A stretch of DNA of 64,000 nt from Pyrus communis (taxonomy: Eukaryota > Streptophyta > Magnoliopsida > Rosales > Rosaceae): the NCBI RefSeq assembly GCF_963583255.1, contig NC_084803.1:11692122-11756121 (forward strand), given 5' to 3'. Shown piece by piece: positions 11,641 to 24,100 of this stretch (position 1 is its first letter; the number at the start of each line of letters is the position of its first letter). Under the pieces are notes generated by a model, which was given only the letters and a program-made list of their open reading frames with translations, did not search any database and had not been told where the DNA came from. The position numbers and the translations under genes were made by a program.

Positions 11641-12169
11641 TATTTATAAACTTATTTGTGCGTTTTGAAAAGTGAAAAAAAATGAAGCTAATTACACGGG
11701 TAAACTACATATATTTATATATATGTTGTATTTTCTGCGTTCGTTTGGCGCCGTGAACGGTAAGACGTTTCCTTGTTTGTAGACTGTGACTTGTGTGAAG
11801 CTAGTAAAACATCGCCGTTGCTTTTCCGCAAGCCACGGGCGGAGAAAACAAGAGTGTCGACGTGCAACGGACGTGTTGTTAGTGGCAATTTTGTGAACAT
11901 CAGTGCATGGAAAGGGTAGCTTGGTCAACTCAAAAACAGTTAGCTAGCCGTTACCAAGCGTTTTTAATTCGTTAACTTTCCTCATCCTTCCTTTTTGTGG
12001 TCCCCATCCGTTCACTTTCACAACCTGGCAACCGGCAATTAGGGCTTTCATTTGACGCATACAACCTGGATGCATGAAAAAAACTTTAATAATTACGATA
12101 GTGCTTGTAAGACTATTTTACCGAACAATTACAGAGGAAATAAGGAGTGGAATCCGCGGGACAAAGAGA
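11641..12169. other. Intergenic region
   Basis: No supported gene. Two short overlapping minus-strand ORFs around 11692-11928 show no family similarity. Confidence 0.45.
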
Positions 12170-12540
12170 TTTAATTGTGAGATGTACATTATTTTACCTA
12201 TTGTGTTTTTATTTATGATGATAAAAAAATAAAAGATAATATATAATCATATATTTCTTACCACAATAGTGTTATAACTCTAATAGGATAATATATAATC
12301 ATAGAAATATGATATAATCTAATAAATATATCTCAAATATTTTAGGATTTACACGATTATATTCTTATATTAAATATGACTGCAACACTCCCTTGAGTGT
12401 GTAAATACTCAAACAAAACATCACATCAGGTCTGCACTGGATGAAGTAGATTAGTTAATGAAGTTGTGGCACAACAAGCGATGGCGAGTCTCAAATTAAA
12501 GAAAGTACGCATTGGTAGTAAAAATATCAGCCCAATATCT
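12170..12540 (-). mobile_element. Remnant of a Copia-type element (3' end of pol plus LTR start)
   Basis: On the minus strand a short stretch reads ADIFTTNAYF, like the ADIFTK motif that follows RNase H in Copia elements, but stops and shifts follow. Downstream comes a purine tract AAGGGAGTG and then TGTTGCAGTCATATTTAATA, which looks like an LTR start. The left boundary is a guess, because no second LTR or target duplication is seen. Confidence 0.45.
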
Positions 12541-12881
12541 TCTAGGCCTCGTCAAGGCACTAGTTGGCTGGTCACCACCCATATTAATATCTAGGTTTTT
12601 GAAAATAAGAAAAATAGCGTTTAGACATGTCTAGGCATCCGCTTAGGTCGCGACTCTACTTATACATAAAATAAATAACTTTTGTTTTATATTTTTTTCA
12701 TTCAATAAATTGTAAGAAACTTATTAAATATTTTAATGCACACTCATTATATGTTTATTCCCTATGTATTCAATATTGTTATAATATTTTATAATCTATA
12801 TGTCATTCTATTTTGCAATTCATGTATCACAAATACAATTATGTATTTAAAAAAAAAAGTAGACATTTAGTTATATGTTAT

Positions 12882-13345
12882 TGTTGTCAAATCGACGGTG
12901 TGTGCAGTGGAATAAATGAAACAAAACACAAAATTTACTATATTCCTCTACAGTCAGTGTGACTGGAGTACGTCATCGGGGCAGCAGTGCTGCTTTCATT
13001 ATAATTTGGAATAATAAGAGTACAAAGATAATTCTCCATATTATCTCTCTATTCTTCCTCTTTTCTTAGCCATGTTGCTTCTATCCTCATTAGTGTCTCT
13101 TCTCATTCTTCATCTCTCATTCATTTTACAAGCAAAGAGAACATTATTTACTTTACAAATTTTCCACAAATGAATAGTGAAAATACTGTGCATAAATAGT
13201 AACAACCATTCATGTGGCCCATCCCATATTATTCACAATACTCCTCCTTGGATAACCATAAGTCTTCAATTGACTGGTTAAAGTCTTGATCTGTTTTGGA
13301 TGCTCCCCCTGATGAATATCTCCCCCTGATTTCAAATCATTTAGA
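12882..13345 (-). mobile_element. LTR-retrotransposon remnant (LTR plus 3' internal edge)
   Basis: About 355 bp from TGTTGTCAAATCG to TATTCACA (12882-13237) has LTR-like ends. To its right, on the minus strand, is a purine tract CCAAGGAGGAG, and further in are two GGGGGAG motifs (ATCAGGGGGAG twice, around 13300-13330), as found near the 3' end of Copia elements. The coding region and the other LTR are missing or unrecognisable, so boundaries are approximate. Confidence 0.5.
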
Positions 13346-16300
13346 CTAATAGTTGATCATTCTGCTTCAGTCTCTTAGCAAGAAGAGTTGCCGAAAATGT
13401 GCTTTACTTGTTGTTAACTTTCCACATGCTTGTTCTTGAACTGGGCTACAGGGTCTTCTGATTTCCTCCAAAAGTTTGAATTTACTTTATTTATCTATAG
13501 CTGAATTTGATTCAAGGGTGATGGACACTTGATCTTGAATCGGACTTGTGATTTCTTCAAGGGCCTTGGGGTTTGTTCTTGAATGAAATGGGACCATGAG
13601 CGACTTCATGTGACAAGTGATCTTTGGCTCCGTCGGGGATGAATCAGCACGTGTTTTGTTGTGCTTGTCTCCACATGCTTCAATGTATCATTTTTAGTTG
13701 TCTTATCTGTTCCCCTTGCAAAAATGGTATTTTCCCTGATTTTCTGCCATGCATGTGTGGCATCTTCTCTTGTAGTATTTGTTCACTGATGCATGAGTGG
13801 AATGCAACTCTAACATTTGGATGGTTCATCACTTCTTGGTGACTCATCTATGCGTGGCAGCTTCAGTGTAAAGAGCCAACAACGGGCTAATTATTCTACG
13901 ATGTTGGTGACTTGAGACCTAGCTCCATTAACAGTTGAAGATGGCTACTTGAGAGCAATTCCAGGTAAGCAATCATGAAAGGTTCCAGGCAGTCAGTTCC
14001 TTACCGAAAGTTTGATTGGAGGTTCCGACATATTGTTTTCTTTATCCTTGTCTTTGTAGGTAAGAACAATGACAAAGGAAATGACAGGGAGAAAGCATGA
14101 TATGAGATACTCTTGCTTTCGACCTTGATGATATGACTGAAACTTAACTCATAGAATGACTGATCCACGGTATAGGCGCTAAAGCTATCTTCAAATGGCT
14201 GACTTTTCAAAGATAATAAAAGCCCATTCTAACTTATCCCATCATGACCAAAAGCCTAGCCTACTAGGCTTTCTTGTCTTATTATAATTCCATCACCCAC
14301 CCATGCATCCTGATCCCCATTTAATAAATTTCAAATTTGTTTTAAATTCATTTTTGGCTACTTGTCCATTTGTCACCACCACCTCACATCAGACATCCCA
14401 AATTAATTTGAATTGTACTGCTTGTTTGGGGATATAATCTGCATCATATCCCGTTTAAGAATATGCCAAGATAATTCATATTAAAAAATAATTATTATGA
14501 TAAAAATCATAATATTATCCTTCAATAATAACAAAATTATCTTCACTCTTCGATCCAACGGTTGGTAGCTATGCCTACTCAACGGCCTTGATTGCACAGA
14601 CCGATGATGTAATTTTAGGTCCAAATAGGTTCAAATTCACTTTTAACGAGAATCGAACTTAAGACTTCTCACTTACAAATGAACAGGAATACTATTAGAT
14701 CGTAGTACTACGTGACATGTCTAGGTCATTTGTTTTGTTTCTAAAGATCGAAATGCAACACGAACTTGTCGGCTCATCTTAGCAACATTGCCGTTAACCA
14801 ATCACCCAATCACGACTATGACTTCAATAAGAGAGTTTCGGACATTCAATTTAAAGTATTTATTTAAGTAAAAATCACAAGAAGTGAAAGGAATTGTATT
14901 AATTAACCAAAAGCATATATTCGTATTTTGTATAACCGTGGGTCAAATCACTTGAATTATACAAAATCGTCGACAATCATAGGCAAGACCAAATCAGAGG
15001 GAAACATATATAAATGTTAATAGTAAATTGTATCAAAGCTCTTGACATGATTAGAAGTTTAGAACGTAGAATCGAGCTCCAAGTTATGAGTGAGAATGAT
15101 ACAAGCCATATAAATTTATAAAATCCTCGCAGCATCACATCAGCATCATGGTCATCATCACATCATTGTCGACTCGCACCGAATAAGAGGAAAGCGTCCC
15201 CGAAGCTCATGGGAAATTTGTTTCACATGCGAATTATCATTCTTCTTTCTTCGTTCATTGTGCCTTTTTACTTTAACTTTTATTTTTCTAGAGAGACAAT
15301 TCATGAATCTGTATTAATAGTAATACTGGATGCAGAGATAATTTGCAAGTTAGGGTTTGCATGCTGTTGGCCCATGAATTTTTTATTTTTTCAGTTAGTC
15401 TATGACACTCTCTAGAAAGAAAAAAAAGGTACCGGTACTTTTTAATTTGAACGATGATTTTGTAATGCAATCACGTCAATGTAAAAAAGTTCACTTTAAC
15501 GGTGTAAAAGGACATCCACAACGTAAACACTAACCTTATTATAGTCGTTCTAAATTATTAACTAACATTTTAGACTGTGAATTTTGATGATTAATATAGT
15601 GTAACTTATATCTTTGTAATTCAAGCGTTGAACTCTTAACTTTATGTTGTGATGCTGTTAAACGTGAAAGTAGAGAATTCAAAAATAAATAACAATAAAA
15701 GATAATTTTATTATAATCACTAATAATTTTATTAAACAAAAAGTACCATTACTTTTTGTAAAAGGTACCGTAGCGTTTTTTTTCTTTAAAGAAAGAGGAA
15801 GGCAAGGCTCGTTATGGTTTTTGCATTGATTCCAAACAGTTGAGAGTTGCAAACAAATAATACAAACTAAACCACCAAAATGATCATGACTTATGTGGTG
15901 CATGGCAAAGTGACATGTCAATGTTGCACAACTAACACATATAATAAAACAAAATTTGACGAGGAAATCCAAACTTTTCCATAGATGCCGTGCATTAGGG
16001 TAAATGTGGGTAGGTTTGAGTTTGTTCAGCTATGTATATATTAATTCTCTTCTATATATCTAACAATGCCCACACAATTATATTATTTATAGTGCCCGAA
16101 TGCCAAAGGACCTGCCTCAGCTGCCTGCCCTGCCTGGCCTCATGGCCGCGTGGTCCAAATATTAATCCACCGCCTCTCTCAAATCATGTTTCATTTGGTA
16201 TCCGCCGACATTACAGTTTTCATAGCCTACCCATATATACGTAGAATGAACTAAGTGAGCCCTCAATAATCTCGAGAGCTAGTTGTGATCAATTACCTGG

Positions 16301-17314
16301 TTATCATTGATCATGAAAAAATGGATTAGAATCTCATGATTACCGTTCAGATTTCGTCCAAATCACAAGAAACAAACATTTTACCTTTTCGAATCAGTGT
16401 GAACAAATTGGATTAATTTTGATCCAATTCCATATAAGTGTAATTTATGCCCTTTTTAGCTTTATTTTGATCAACAATTGTCTTTTATGATATATTTAAA
16501 CTTAGTATCAACAATTGTCCATAAAAAAACTTGATTGTTAAATCAACCAATCATTTGTAGTTCGGTTAGTTTTGAATTACGTACCCTAACTAAATTATGT
16601 ATCCCATCTAGATCTAGTATATACCTACGTCCCAAAACCTAATGATGAATAACTACATGAAAAAGGAAGAAGCATATTGAATTGATATATAATTATTCAT
16701 GAACGTAGTGCGTACTTATAGGCTTAATTATAATCATACATCTAAACTTGGTTGGTTCCTTCTAGTTTTGGAGATGCCCAACAAGGGTTAAAGGATGATC
16801 TAGTTGTACTCCGAAGTGTTTGGGTCACAGGATGTGCACGATCCTCGTAAGAGAAGATGGAAAGTGAAATCCAAAAACAAACTCAATTATCCACCATCAA
16901 CATGTGCTGAATTAATTAATGAATAGACTTTTGTCTAAATAATATTGTCATTTGCATGTAGTTTGGCAAGCATATATATGTATTGTTGCTTTATCCATTT
17001 CTATATCATATACAGGCTGTATGAAAAAAATGTGCCCCTTCCCCCGAGATCGGGGGACCTAGGCCATCACCTTGCCCGACTGCCCTCAAGGTTGGCCCTT
17101 CAATACAAGGGTGTAATATTGAGATTATAAGTCTGTATACAAGGGCGTCATAACCATATCCTTTGTTTGGAGATATTGTTCCTCATCTTGTACAAGTGTA
17201 ATTTATCAACTCTTTCATTCATCCATATCAAAATAAAAAGAATAGTACACCTCGTAAAATGTGTTCTTCATACCCATAAAATTCTCCGTTTGGCTAGGGA
17301 GCTATCCCGGACTC
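13346..17314. other. Long intergenic region
   Basis: Nearly 4 kb with no supported host gene. It is AT-rich, with a SINE fragment at 14625-14712. Scattered short ORFs (for example 13624-13842 and 15679-15972) show no domain and no splice context. The part just right of 13345 may still be internal sequence of the LTR remnant. Confidence 0.5.
14625..14712 (-). repeat. tRNA-derived SINE fragment, minus orientation
   Basis: On the minus strand: a box A-like ATCTAATAGTATTCC, then TTTGTAAGTGAGAAGTCTTA, then a box B-like GTTCGATTCTCGTT. It matches the copy at 32507-32665 in the same order. Confidence 0.6.
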
Positions 17315-17317
17315 TAA

Positions 17318-18100
17318 AGCCATCTCCAACCGAAGGGTCCAAAAGGTCAAAGAGCCAAAAATAGCCCAAAAACCGTCTCCAACCGAGGACTAGGCCAAAT
17401 GGCTTGTGGGCCCCACTGGACAAAAAAGGGCCAAAGGGCCAACTGACTAGCCCAACCCAGCTAGTCCCGGGTCAAGCCAAAAATTTGAATGCAACTGCTA
17501 GTTGACGTCCGCTAGCCGTTATATTTGATTGCTTTTTTTTTACAATTTTTGTTTTTTATATTTTTTTGGGCCAAATTTTTTTTTTAAAATATTTAATTAT
17601 AGGCCCAAAGGTGATTTGTTCAAAGCTGAGCGTTGAGATGTGGCTTTTATAAGTATGTTTGGTTACTCAAATCTCTCCCTCTCCCACCCACTTCCTTTTT
17701 TTTTTTTACTTCCTCTCCCACAGCCGATGTGGGACTCTCCCACCCACTTCCCCCTTTTATTTTATTATTTTTTTTATAAGTTGTATTTTTTAAATTTTAG
17801 TTATAGTTTTTAAATTTAAGTTGTAGTTTTTAAATTTAAGTTGTTGTAGTTTTTAAATTTAAATAATAAATTATGTTTGACCCTCGGTTGGAGATTGTTT
17901 TGTATGACAAAGCTAAAACGAGTTCTATGGCCCCTTGGCCCTCGGTTTTGTGACAGGGTTAAAACGAGCCCTATGGACCTTTGACCCTCGGTTTGAGATG
18001 ATAAGAAATATGGCCCTGCACTGTTCATTAAAAGATTAATTTATTGGAGGGCCAGAGGGCTAAAACAAGTCATCTGACCAACATTCGGTTAGAGATTGCC
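17318..18100. mobile_element. Harbinger-like MITE, second family
   Basis: Terminal inverted repeats AGCCATCTCCAACCGAAGG (left) and, inwards from the right, GGCAATCTCTAACCGAATG (15 of 19), flanked by TAA at 17315-17317 and 18101-18103. Interior copies of the TIR motif occur in both orientations (CTCCAACCGAGG, CCTCGGTTGGAGA, CCCTCGGTTT), giving nested inverted repeats. No coding capacity. The 783-bp length and TAA target fit a Tourist/Harbinger-type MITE. Confidence 0.8.
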
Positions 18101-18692
18101 TAAATAGATAGATAAATTGAAAAGTCCATGTTTGGCAAAGTTTATTTTTTATTTTTTTTTTATTTTAAAGAATTAAAGTTAAGGGTAGTGTAAAATAAAT
18201 TTTGGGTATAAAATTCATAATCGGGGGGAATTCGAACACAAAACTTTAAATGTATAGACAAACCTTCCTAACCTCTTAAATTACGAAACCAATTTAAATA
18301 CAAATTTGGGTATAACTATCCGACTTGCTAATAAAACTTGAAAAAAAATAAGATAAGATTAGGGTGACACAGAAGACTACTGGAGATGCTGCAAAAGTAA
18401 AAAAATTCACTAAACAATGGTCCAATACATTGCATGATTTTTAACAAACAGTTATATTTTGGGACAGTAATTGACTTCATTAGACTCGAACAATTAATGT
18501 TGAGCTAATATTTTGTAAAAGATTTGTAAGCAGCCAGGAATGGATTACGGAATGTAAAACTAAAAGGAAGGAGCAGGAAAGGCTCATACGAATTTGCCGG
18601 AATCCTGTCCTCTAAATTCTAATGCGTTACATTAGGGCTGTTAACATGCAATATCATCTACAAGTTCGGCACAATTAATGGTAATTACAATC
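18101..18692. other. Intergenic region with a possible SINE relic
   Basis: No gene. At about 18210-18290 the minus strand reads TAAGAGGTTAGGAAGGTTTG then GTGTTCGAATTCCCCC, which resembles tRNA boxes A and B of another SINE. Support is weak. Confidence 0.35.
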
Positions 18693-19108
18693 ATTTGATG
18701 TTTATTTTGTTAAATAAACGACGACAGATATTGACTACACAGAAGAGAGAGAGAGAGAGAGAGAGAGTGAGAGATTTGATGTTTATTTTGTCAAATAAAC
18801 AATGACAGATATTGACTACACAGAAGAGAGAGAGAGAGAGATTTGATGTTTATTTTGTTAAATAAACAAGGACAGATAATGACTACAGAGAGAGAGAGAG
18901 AGATTTGATGTTTATTTTGTTAAATAAACAAGGACAGATAATGACTACAGAGAGAGAGATAGAGAGATTTGATGTTTATTTTGTTAAATAAACAAGGACA
19001 GATAATGACTACAGAGACAGAGAGAGAGAGAGATTTGATGTTTATTTTGTTAAATAAACAAGGACAGATATTGACTACACAGGGAGAGAGAGAGAGAGAG
19101 AGAGAGGA
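18693..19108. repeat. Minisatellite of about 65 bp, six units, with embedded GA microsatellites
   Basis: Six head-to-tail copies beginning ATTTGATGTTTATTTTGTTA at 18693, 18772, 18840, 18903, 18967 and 19033. Each unit carries GACAGATA(T/A)TGACTACA and ends in a (GA)n run of varying length. Within each unit GTTTATTT and AAATAAAC form an inverted repeat around a 4-base loop. Units differ by a few substitutions and by GA length. Confidence 0.92.
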
Positions 19109-20535
19109 GCCTTGGATGGAAGGGAAGGGATGATCGATGTATAATTTATTAATTTGTTAGGGCAACAATGGCCATAGTGTTATAGCCTCATAGGACATAT
19201 GATCATACGAGTGCGTGTAAAAAATATAGTACATGTTGTCACATAGGTCTCATACCAAACATAAATGAACACCAAGTTCTAAACTACATGATTTATACCC
19301 CTATTATTCTAACAGTTAGATTTCATCTGAATAATTCAGAATGTGATACGTAAGTAGTTTGAAGATTGTTGTTATTAAATATACTCCTCTTATGAAGCAA
19401 AAACTTGTAACTCACCTGATTGAGAATGTTGATCCATGCGTCGTAAAGTCTTATATTTAAATTCTCACTCTCCCACTATCACTTCCACATTAGAAACAAA
19501 AAATCTTCTTTATAAAAAAAAATAAAAAAAGAAGTATTTTCACAAATTTGATGATATAAGCAAGCATAGACACAAGAATAAAACAAATTTGAATGACATA
19601 TTATGTGATGTTATTAATTTACACCTTATAATGTCAATGAAACGAAATTTTATATTTAAAAATAACTAGACCAATAACATCACAAAACAATGCTTATCCT
19701 AGAAGACAGCCTAATAAACCATGTTTAGGAGGGATAAAGTTTGGTAAATGGGTTAGGCTTCGGTTAAGCACATCTCATGGACCCAATATTACCCATATTT
19801 GAAAATATTTGAGGCCATCATTAGTGGGACGCTCGTGCAAAAGATTTTTTTTTAATTACGGTATGGTACGCACGACTTACACATTTTAAATATATTTATA
19901 TGCATAAATTGACAAAAGGAAAGTCAAATATTTGAAGTAAATGAATAATAATCTTAGATCATGCTAGAAGAAACCTCTCATAAACCAATTAAAGTAGCTG
20001 AATTCACATAATAAAATCGGTCTCTATTGAATTTATATTAAGAATAGATAAAATAATATTTAATAAACAACTGATTAAATCACATTATTGCTAACCCATT
20101 GTGAGGCTAAGCCCACCCCTTCCTCCTTAGTATAGATAATATCGTTTGTTCAAAAAAAAAAAATCATTTGACAACTAATTTAATCACATTATTATCAGCA
20201 TGCGAAAGACTTTCTTTATAACCGGCATTACACACCTTTTAAGATGTTTTAAACGTGTTTAAAAATAGAGAAAATAATATTTAATAAACAACTGATTGAA
20301 TCACATTATTACTAGCTTATTGTGAGGTACTAATTATTAAAAAAAAATGTACAAAAAAAATTAATTATTAAAAAACATTGTTAAAATGACGAAAATACCC
20401 TTGTCACATTTGTTGCATGATTTTGAGTTGCTTTTGAAGTTTTTTTGTTTGAGGGGCATTTTTGTCCAATTACTTTTTTTGTGAAGCTTGTGACACTAAA
20501 AACACTGTTCATTGAGCTCTTTGCTTTATATATAA
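19109..20535. other. Intergenic region with short direct repeats and a SINE tail
   Basis: No gene. A phrase starting AAAATAATATTTAATAAACA is repeated at 20048-20104 and 20271-20328. Between them, 20090-20160 is the plus-orientation 3' part of the tRNA-derived SINE (CCCATTGTGAGGCTAAGCCC then an A-tail). The sequence at 20450-20535, next to the Helitron 3' end, has the GAGGGGCATTTTTG ... CTTTATATATA pattern seen at the Helitron 5' termini. Confidence 0.5.
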
Positions 20536-20539
20536 CTAG

Positions 20540-20572
20540 CCTCTCTGCACGCACTAACGTGCGTGCGAGAGG
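20540..20572 (-). terminator. Helitron 3'-terminal hairpin
   Basis: CCTCTC-T-GCACGCAC-TAAC-GTGCGTGC-GAGAGG: a 14-bp stem with one unpaired T and a 4-base loop. It abuts the CTAG end and is the signal that stops strand transfer during rolling-circle transposition. A second perfect palindrome, GGGCGC-TAC-GCGCCC, lies 14 bases further inside at 20587-20601. Confidence 0.9.
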
Positions 20573-20621
20573 CATTTTTGCATCACGGGCGCTACGCGCC
20601 CCTAAAGGTGTATTGTGTTAG

Positions 20622-20871
20622 TTTTTCCCATTTTAATTGTCAAGATATACTTTAAATGTATTGTGCAAAGAGGAACTTTTTTTATCATGCACGTCCTAAA
20701 AAGTTATCATGTTTTTCGTTTTTACTTTGTGTAAAGTAATGATTTAAATGTTATTCATGCACTTATCCAACAACATACGATTTTAGATGCAAGTTCCTAC
20801 CTAAAGCCTATGAACAATAGCAAGTATATGTAAATAAAAAAAAAAATAGTAGATGAAAACAGTAAGTACTC
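20622..20871 (+). repeat. Left arm of a long inverted repeat around the RepHel block
   Basis: About 250 bp that recurs as reverse complement at 27112-27369. Shared phrases include TTGTCAAGATATACTTTAAA, TTTAGATGCAAGTTCCTAC and AATAGTAGATGA. Roughly nine in ten bases match by eye. Confidence 0.88.
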
Positions 20872-21174
20872 GTAGCAAAATACAAAACAATTTAAATGTC
20901 AAAATATAAATCCTACATAACAATATGTACATTATTCACAATACTCATAGAGTCTATATGTCACTGTTTCTTTTGAAAAGAAAGTTTACATATTGACATC
21001 AATGCTGCAATTTCCACCCATTTGTTCATGATTGATGCTTCAAATTTTCATTGCCAATCTACAAACGATAGTGAGAAAATTAAAAATCAAATAAAAATAG
21101 TTAATTGATAAGTGAGAAATGCATACTGAAAGGTTATCGTTAATAAAGTTGTTACCTATTACGAATCACCATAA

Positions 21175-24100
21175 TTAGCTGGAATGAAGCAAGACTTCTT
21201 TGTATACTACATTCCGTGTAAATACACCTTGTTGGCCTACTATGGAGCCACTTTTTACTAACAAGGTTGTGGTTGACTTTGAGACCCCCCTCGATAAAGC
21301 CACATATAATTGTCCATGGCTGAAGACATGATCTGGAAGGTAAATGCCTACATGTGGTATTGTCTGACCTTGAGATTTGTTTATAGTGATAGAGAAACTT
21401 AGTTTCACTGGAAATTGCTTTCTTGTAAGTTCAAATGGAAGCCCAGCAGTATCAGTACTTTTGAGAGGGATTCTTGGTAAGAAAACTCTGGATCCGGCAA
21501 ATTGTCCAGTTAGAATTTCAGCATCAATAAGATTTCGGTAATAACCACGACACAATAATCTTGTACCATTACACAATCCCAATTTCGGATCAATATTTCT
21601 TAAAAGCATGATTGGAGCACCTCTTTTCAGAGTTAACTTGTGCGGAGGCAAACCACCAAGTGAGATTGAATTCAAGAACTCTGGCTGATACAAATTCCTT
21701 GCGTCATCCTCAACTGAATCAAATGAATACATTGTCTCTTCTAAACCCGGAAACATATTGATTATCTTTTCATTCAATATATCAACGTCTTCATTTGTAG
21801 GAGTTACCACTGCCCTTTCCACCATGTAGGTTGCATCATTTATATGATCCTCTAAGTCAGGGAAGATTTTGGCAATTAATTGATTAATGGAATGCTCACT
21901 CTCCCATGGTATCACCATGCATTCAGGTAGTTTTACCATATCATCCATAATAACATCTTCATTCCCATCACCAACACGAAGTAAAAATTCTGAAAATTCA
22001 CAATCATTTATGGATCTCATGTTTTGTTTGAGTTTTAAAATCTTTACTTGTGACCAAAATGATGCCTTAACAACACTTGCTTGGATTAGTTCGGACTTGG
22101 TTCCTTTCCGGATAACAGGAAGAACTTGTCGAAAATCTCCCCCAAATATCATTATCTTCCCCCCAAATGGTAAGTCAATATCTGTTAAGTCTCTGAACGT
22201 TCGATCGAGTGCTTCAAATGCATGACGATGCGTCATTGTTGCTTCATCCCAAATAATTGCCTTTGCCTTTTGTATTAGCTTTGCTAAATCAGATTGTTTA
22301 CCGATCGAACACATCGATGATGCATCGAGACTAAGTGGTATCTTGAATTTAGAATGTGTTGTCCTCCCACCAGGCAATATCGTAGCTGCTATTCCAGATG
22401 ATGCTGTTGCTAATACTATGTGCCCCAACCTTCTCAAGCTTGCTAACAATGCGCGATATAAGTAAGTTTTTCCAGTTCCACCGGGACCATCCACAAACAA
22501 AGTTGCATTATCCGATCGTTGAACTGCACCCATTATTATGTTAAACGCACTTTTTTGGTCATCATTTAAGCGTTCAATTGCATCAAGATCTTGTTGTGGA
22601 ATACATATGGATATTTCATCTTCAATACATCCGGTCATTCCTGAACTTGATTCATTTCCTCTTGTCATTTGGGGCAAATCAAACTCGTTTATACTCTTGT
22701 TAAATTGAACCAAAAGTATGTTCAACTCACGCAAGAGTATGTTGGTAGCAAGTGTGGGAGTTATGTTAGTCATGGAAACATAATCTTCCATCATGAATGG
22801 ACAGAACTCATCCCATAACCCTCGAACACCAATTGGTGCACAATATACCAATATGGTGACGAATAATCTTCTTAAAGCCGACGACATCTGAATTGTGGAG
22901 GCCTCTAACAAACATTGTCGAATACTGTCATCTCTTTCTAACAAACCTCGTTGTTCTGCTGCCTGCTTAAATGTTGGATGCAAAACCCCATTAACTGTTC
23001 TCAAGTTTGTGAAGGATGTTGGTCCTTTAACATGATTAAGAAGAATCCGAAGGTAAAATTTTTCGCCTTCAGCAGGTGAAACTGCATATATTCGCCCAAT
23101 AACCTTGTTACGATTCTTTCTTTTAGACCACTTTCTTTGAGCTTGAATCCATCTGTAATGTGATGGTATCTCCATGTATAAATAATGTCGCGCTTCTACA
23201 TCCACATGATTAAGTGTAAAAAATTCAGTCAACATTGTCTTTCTTGTACTCTCATCATGTAGAATATTTGTTATGCTTTCATCGGCACGAAACTGAACTT
23301 GGTGCATATTAGGAAGATGTATTTGCATTCGCTCAACAGATGGATAAATTCGATTAATAATGAACTTGAATATTTTCCATAATGCCTCTGGTGCGCAAAC
23401 CCATCTTGCATCCTGAAACTGCTTTATTTCATCATATTGAGGGTCTGATTGCACTTCAACTGTCACTCTGTCTGGGCCTTTGTAAACATACTTATATAAG
23501 TACTTGACACTTTTTATGCTTGCGCAAATTTCGACATTGATGTGACAATCATACCTTAACAGCAACCATGGATTATATGGAATGACCCAACTATTATCAA
23601 CCATTATGTTTCCTTGTCGATTAAGTGAGACGGGCAATCGATTTCCTCGCCTTTGATAAATTGGATACGAATCATTCCCTTGAACGGTGACTGGTGCAAA
23701 TGGTTTGGGAAACTTTCTCTTACAACTCCCATTTTTCATACATGGAGATAGAGGATTATGAATCCCACACGGGCCATGAATCATATGCTTTAACACCACA
23801 TTATAAAGTTGAGGCTCTACATCTTCATTTGGTATTTCAGCTCTAACAATTCGGTCATACTCATCTGGGTTATTGATCTTATCATTTTCATCTAACACAA
23901 CCAGCATATGCACATGTGGAAGACCACGTTTTTGAAACTCAATAACGTATGCGTAAGCAACAACACTGCCCAATACCCCCTTTTCAATGATGTCTTCTTT
24001 TAGTTGCTCAAGTTTTGCACGAAATACTCTAGTGAGTAAGTCAGGGCGATCTTGTGGAGTTTGTCCAGCGAGTAATTCGCTTTTGATTTCTTCCCAACTT

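Noticed and set aside
12536..12660. CTAGGC-rich stretch reminiscent of a dispersed repeat
   Set aside because: Could not define ends or a second copy in this window.
15423..15775. AAAGGTACC...GTACTTTT motifs at both ends, suggesting a TIR element
   Set aside because: The inverted match is short and interrupted, and no target duplication could be fixed.
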